Below are positions 6,346 through 8,784 of a DNA stretch of 8,784 nt, one piece after another. The translations under genes were made by a program, and so were the position numbers. Numbering within the stretch: position 1 is the stretch's first letter; every line of letters starts with the position of its first letter. Origin of the DNA: Planctomicrobium sp. (GTDB lineage Bacteria > Planctomycetota > Planctomycetia > Planctomycetales > Planctomycetaceae). The notes beneath the pieces are model-generated. The model ran no database searches. It was not told the origin of the DNA and saw only the letters and a list, made by a program, of their open reading frames with translations. Location: contig JAJDEL010000161.1 of the NCBI GenBank assembly GCA_029259835.1, positions 1 through 8,784 of the forward strand. Direction: 5' to 3'.

Positions 6346-6358
6346 AATAGGATTTTCC

Positions 6359-7165
6359 CTAATAGAGATACCCCAAACGAATTGCTTCGTCGCGTGTGAT
6401 GGCCTCTCCGCCTGCGATCGTTGTGAGTGCTTTCAAAACATCAGGTGGAATGTCTTTACTCAGCGGGACGGCTGAAATGCCATACGCAAACACAACGTTT
6501 GGCTGCCTCCACTTGACTGCGGAGGGGCTTCTGACTTGCGGGTGATTGATTGTGTATTTGAAGTCTTCAACCTTCAGGTCAATTGGCGCCAGCCAGGGAA
6601 TGTCTGAGTTCGCGGTTTCTGTCAGTAGGATCGTGTTTTCCGGAACATCTGTGATCTCCTCGAATGTGCATGTATTCGGTCCATCGAAAATAGTTCCAGG
6701 ACCGGTGATCAGAACAACATTCGTGAATTGAGACGATGGTTGCTCACTCTCCACATGAAATGTCCTTGGCATCTGATTGGCGAGTTGAATGTTGTTCGGA
6801 CCGTCCCATGGCTCATCAAAACTGTATTGATTTGCCAATTCCTGACCATCCACAAACGGGAGAATCAAAGCTCTCCAGCTATGTATCGGTTTTCCGGCTT
6901 CATCTGCAATGTAAGCAGGTGGGAAGCACCCATAAACATCATGGTAGTTATGAAACGCAACAGATATTTGATTCAAAGGGCTGTGCGATACGATGGCGAT
7001 CACGGCTCGTCTGGCGTCTCGAACTTGATAGCTCAGCCAGATCAATCCGCTGATCACCAGGATTGTAATGAGCATCCAGGACCAGCGTCGAAGTCCCTTC
7101 GAACTTCGAGTGTTCTTAGGTCGTTCACGAGGCGGGTTCGAGTTTTCTGTAGATGATTCATCCAT
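6359..7165 (-). CDS. DUF1559 family membrane-anchored protein
   Basis: The 268-residue product starts with a polar, basic tail (1-28), has one transmembrane helix at about 29-46 (WSWMLITILVISGLIWLSY), then a DUF1559 domain: NQISVAFHNYHDVYGCFPPAY (65-85), GKPIHSWRALILPFVDGQEL (91-110), and DEPWDGPNN (117-125). The domain is greatly expanded in planctomycetes, where most members carry a prepilin-type N-terminus. This one instead has a plain internal anchor with no visible prepilin cleavage motif. The C-terminal motif that normally reads FADG is FAYG here (226-229), losing the conserved aspartate. The gene lies 38 nt after the membrane-protein gene on the same strand, so the two are probably co-transcribed. 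The ATG at 7165 has no clear Shine-Dalgarno. Function unknown. Confidence 0.85.
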   Translation of the reverse strand: MDESSTENSNPPRERPKNTRSSKGLRRWSWMLITILVISGLIWLSYQVRDARRAVIAIVSHSPLNQISVAFHNYHDVYGCFPPAYIADEAGKPIHSWRALILPFVDGQELANQYSFDEPWDGPNNIQLANQMPRTFHVESEQPSSQFTNVVLITGPGTIFDGPNTCTFEEITDVPENTILLTETANSDIPWLAPIDLKVEDFKYTINHPQVRSPSAVKWRQPNVVFAYGISAVPLSKDIPPDVLKALTTIAGGEAITRDEAIRLGYLY

Positions 7166-7203
7166 TGCTGTTATCTAAGTGGGAACGTTCAGGGAATCTT
7201 CAT

Positions 7204-7806
7204 CTACTTGTCGGCAGTTGATGAATTCTTCACGCTCTCCGCCGAGGCCGCAGAATCAAGTTTAGCAGGTCGAAGAACAAAAAACGTGAGTACCAGGCCA
7301 AGTAATCCGCCGATGTAGCTGGCGTTGTGGATGTATCCGACGCGCATGAAGTTCCAGACATCAGAAACGCGATACTGCTGCAATGCTCGCTGCCATGCAG
7401 AATAGTCGGCATCGGGACCGCGCCATAGCCCGTACGCAAAACCGAGCAGACCTGCGAGAATTCCGGTTGCAAAGACGATAGCAAAACCTTGCATGATTTG
7501 TCGGCTCGCGATTTGTCTTGATTGATTCGGAATGAGCCGACGAGCCAGAATCCAGCCGACAATTCCACCGACCCACCATGTTGCGAGGAATCCGATTGTG
7601 GCAACGTGCATTCGGGTTCCAAGCCCAAGGTCAGCATAATCAAATTGCTGAAACTTGAAGTTATGAAAATACTCAGGCCCGATGGAGTAAGTAATCTGGT
7701 CATGCAGAACCCCGTAACAGCCTGCGATCATCACCCCGATAAAAGTGAAACGCAGAAGTGCCGGAATGTCTTTCAGTGGAATATGTGGGATCAGATACTT
7801 CAGCAC
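7204..7806 (-). CDS. Four-helix integral membrane protein of unknown function
   Basis: The 200-residue product starts at a GTG (7806) with a good Shine-Dalgarno. Hydrophobic helices lie at about 18-36, 68-88, 104-128 and 158-178. The soluble loop after helix 1 reads GVLHDQITYSIGPEYFHNFK (32-51), and helix 2 begins RMHVATIGFLATWWVGGIVG (65-84). I believe uncharacterised bacterial proteins share this HDQITY-type motif, but I cannot name a family. The short C-terminal tail (179-200) is rich in Ser and Ala. The DUF1559 gene follows after 38 nt. The 124-bp gap upstream, to the ADP-ribosylglycohydrolase stop, shows no strong promoter, so read-through from that gene is possible. Confidence 0.75.
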   Translation of the reverse strand: MLKYLIPHIPLKDIPALLRFTFIGVMIAGCYGVLHDQITYSIGPEYFHNFKFQQFDYADLGLGTRMHVATIGFLATWWVGGIVGWILARRLIPNQSRQIASRQIMQGFAIVFATGILAGLLGFAYGLWRGPDADYSAWQRALQQYRVSDVWNFMRVGYIHNASYIGGLLGLVLTFFVLRPAKLDSAASAESVKNSSTADK

Positions 7807-7813
7807 CGTGAAT

Positions 7814-7818
7814 CTCCT
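7814..7818 (-). promoter_or_regulatory. Shine-Dalgarno supporting a GTG start
   Basis: On the minus strand, AGGAG is followed by seven bases and then GTG at 7806-7804. This supports the non-ATG start, which is also needed to keep the first membrane helix whole. Confidence 0.7.
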
Positions 7819-7930
7819 GGGGGGATGTGTCCCTCAGATGGTAGTGCAGGTCAATTCAGACTGGAAGAACCGTTTTGGCTTGGCGGTTTGAGCAAGAATG
7901 TAGAAGTCATAAAAGAATCAGCACAAATTC

Positions 7931-8784
7931 TCAATACGGCGGTGCCAAACGCCGGAAGCCGTGGGCGAGAATCAAGGGAATGATTATGAGATTCCTCAGT
8001 AATGACGCTCCCATTGATGGAAGTACGCTCTTTGCACATCCAGAACTGTTGGATTCCAGGTTTGAGATGTTCTTTGCAATTGATCGGATTTGACTTCGAG
8101 TGATCGGCCAATGGAAAGTTTTTGCGAGCCATTCGTCTGGGATCCCCTCGACACCAACTCCTGCTCCGATGAGACCGCTTAGAATTGCAGCGGTCGTGTC
8201 GGTATCACCTCCGGCTAGAATCGCCTGTTGGATAGCGGTCGCGTAGTCGTCGGGATATCGTAGCCAGCAATGAATCACAAATGGAACGGTCTCGTAAATG
8301 TAGCCTGAGACGCCTTTGCTGGAAAACATAGCTGCTGCGAAATCAACCGGCGTTTCATACTGACTCAGATCAGCAGCCTGCGCGATCAATTCCCGGAGTT
8401 CGTTGGCTTGTGCATCATCGGGAAGAAAGGCGTTGACGCGATTCAGGAATTTCACAGAGTCGATTCTGTTTACACTGGCAGACTCTCTGGCAGCCAAGGC
8501 AACAACCAATGCTCCATAATACGCTTTGGGATCGAGATGAGTCAGTTCTGTACTTGCTTGGACGAGTTCACGAAGATGTTGGTCATCCTTCGCGACCACC
8601 CCAAGAATCGGAGCGCGCATTGCCGGTCCGTTGCCTGCCGAGAAAATTCCAGAAGGCCAGTGACTGGGTGTCAGGCACATTTTGAGGCAGGCTTTGAGTG
8701 TTGCCAATCCAACTCCAGGCGGAAGCGTGAGAAACCAGTTTCGCAGCCTCTTTCGTAACAGCAAACGGAACTGATCGACATCGC
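7931..8784 (-). CDS. ADP-ribosylglycohydrolase (DraG-like), N-terminus beyond window
   Basis: The frame is open through the right edge (first full codons read DVDQFRLLLRKR), so the true start lies outside; a TTG at 8764 is not convincing as a start. The family removes ADP-ribose from proteins or other ADP-ribosylated molecules using two metal ions. Visible marks are SAGNGPAMRAPILG (about 8641-8600), the metal-binding GDTDT (8209-8195) within AGGDTDTTAAILSGLIGAG, and the C-terminal HGFRRLAPPY just before the stop, which closely matches planctomycete members. About 60 N-terminal residues are missing, including the usual first metal-binding acidic motif. The tail segment NLIIIPLILA is hydrophobic. 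The enzyme is probably cytoplasmic. No ADP-ribosyltransferase partner is seen in the window, so the target is unknown. Confidence 0.9.
   Translation of the reverse strand, partial: DVDQFRLLLRKRLRNWFLTLPPGVGLATLKACLKMCLTPSHWPSGIFSAGNGPAMRAPILGVVAKDDQHLRELVQASTELTHLDPKAYYGALVVALAARESASVNRIDSVKFLNRVNAFLPDDAQANELRELIAQAADLSQYETPVDFAAAMFSSKGVSGYIYETVPFVIHCWLRYPDDYATAIQQAILAGGDTDTTAAILSGLIGAGVGVEGIPDEWLAKTFHWPITRSQIRSIAKNISNLESNSSGCAKSVLPSMGASLLRNLIIIPLILAHGFRRLAPPY

Noticed and set aside
7931..8784. Toxin-antidote or defence role for the ADP-ribosylglycohydrolase
   Set aside because: No ADP-ribosyltransferase, Sir2, macro-domain or other defence gene is visible beside it; stand-alone copies are common in planctomycetes.
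1..8784. CRISPR array, insertion sequence, prophage or integrative element
   Set aside because: I found no regular spaced repeats, transposase, integrase, phage gene or tRNA attachment site on either strand.

Overview
The window looks like chromosomal DNA from a planctomycete, probably of the Planctomycetaceae/Pirellulaceae type. Four observations support this. There is a PSCyt1-PSCyt2-PSD1 (DUF1549/DUF1553) multidomain cytochrome-like protein with an inserted LamG-type domain. There is a DUF1559 protein. There is a secreted ThuA-like protein. There is an ADP-ribosylglycohydrolase ending in the HGFRRLAPPY tail that I know from planctomycete homologues. Genes are mostly single units, and several starts lack a clear Shine-Dalgarno, which also fits the phylum. 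The assignment is by protein family only.

Layout: (1) 1-2738, minus: the planctomycetal cytochrome protein, whose C-terminus runs off the left edge. (2) 2739-3179: a 441-bp divergent intergenic region, unusually rich in inverted repeats. It includes two tandem hairpins with nearly identical 10-nt loops, preceded by a perfect TTGACA box and followed by a short T-run, so it may encode a small RNA. (3) 3180-4310, plus: a membrane-anchored SGNH/GDSL-like hydrolase. (4) 4404-5195, minus: a CysH-type sulfonucleotide reductase with the cysteine set of an iron-sulfur APS reductase. (5) 5196-5451: a divergent promoter region with matching TGCTACACT extended -10 boxes and two palindromes 20 bp apart; one palindrome is a near copy of a hairpin found after the SGNH gene. 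(6) 5452-6297, plus: a secreted ThuA-like protein. (7) 6359-7165 and 7204-7806, minus: a DUF1559 protein and a four-helix membrane protein 38 nt apart, probably co-transcribed. (8) 7931-8784, minus: an ADP-ribosylglycohydrolase whose N-terminus runs off the right edge.

The genes do not assemble into one obvious pathway. CysH belongs to assimilatory sulfate reduction. The cytochrome-like, SGNH, ThuA-like and DUF1559 proteins are envelope or secreted proteins of kinds that planctomycetes carry in many copies. I see no transposase, CRISPR array, phage gene, tRNA, rRNA or recognisable defence system. The least explained part of the window is the hairpin cluster at about 2890-3090.
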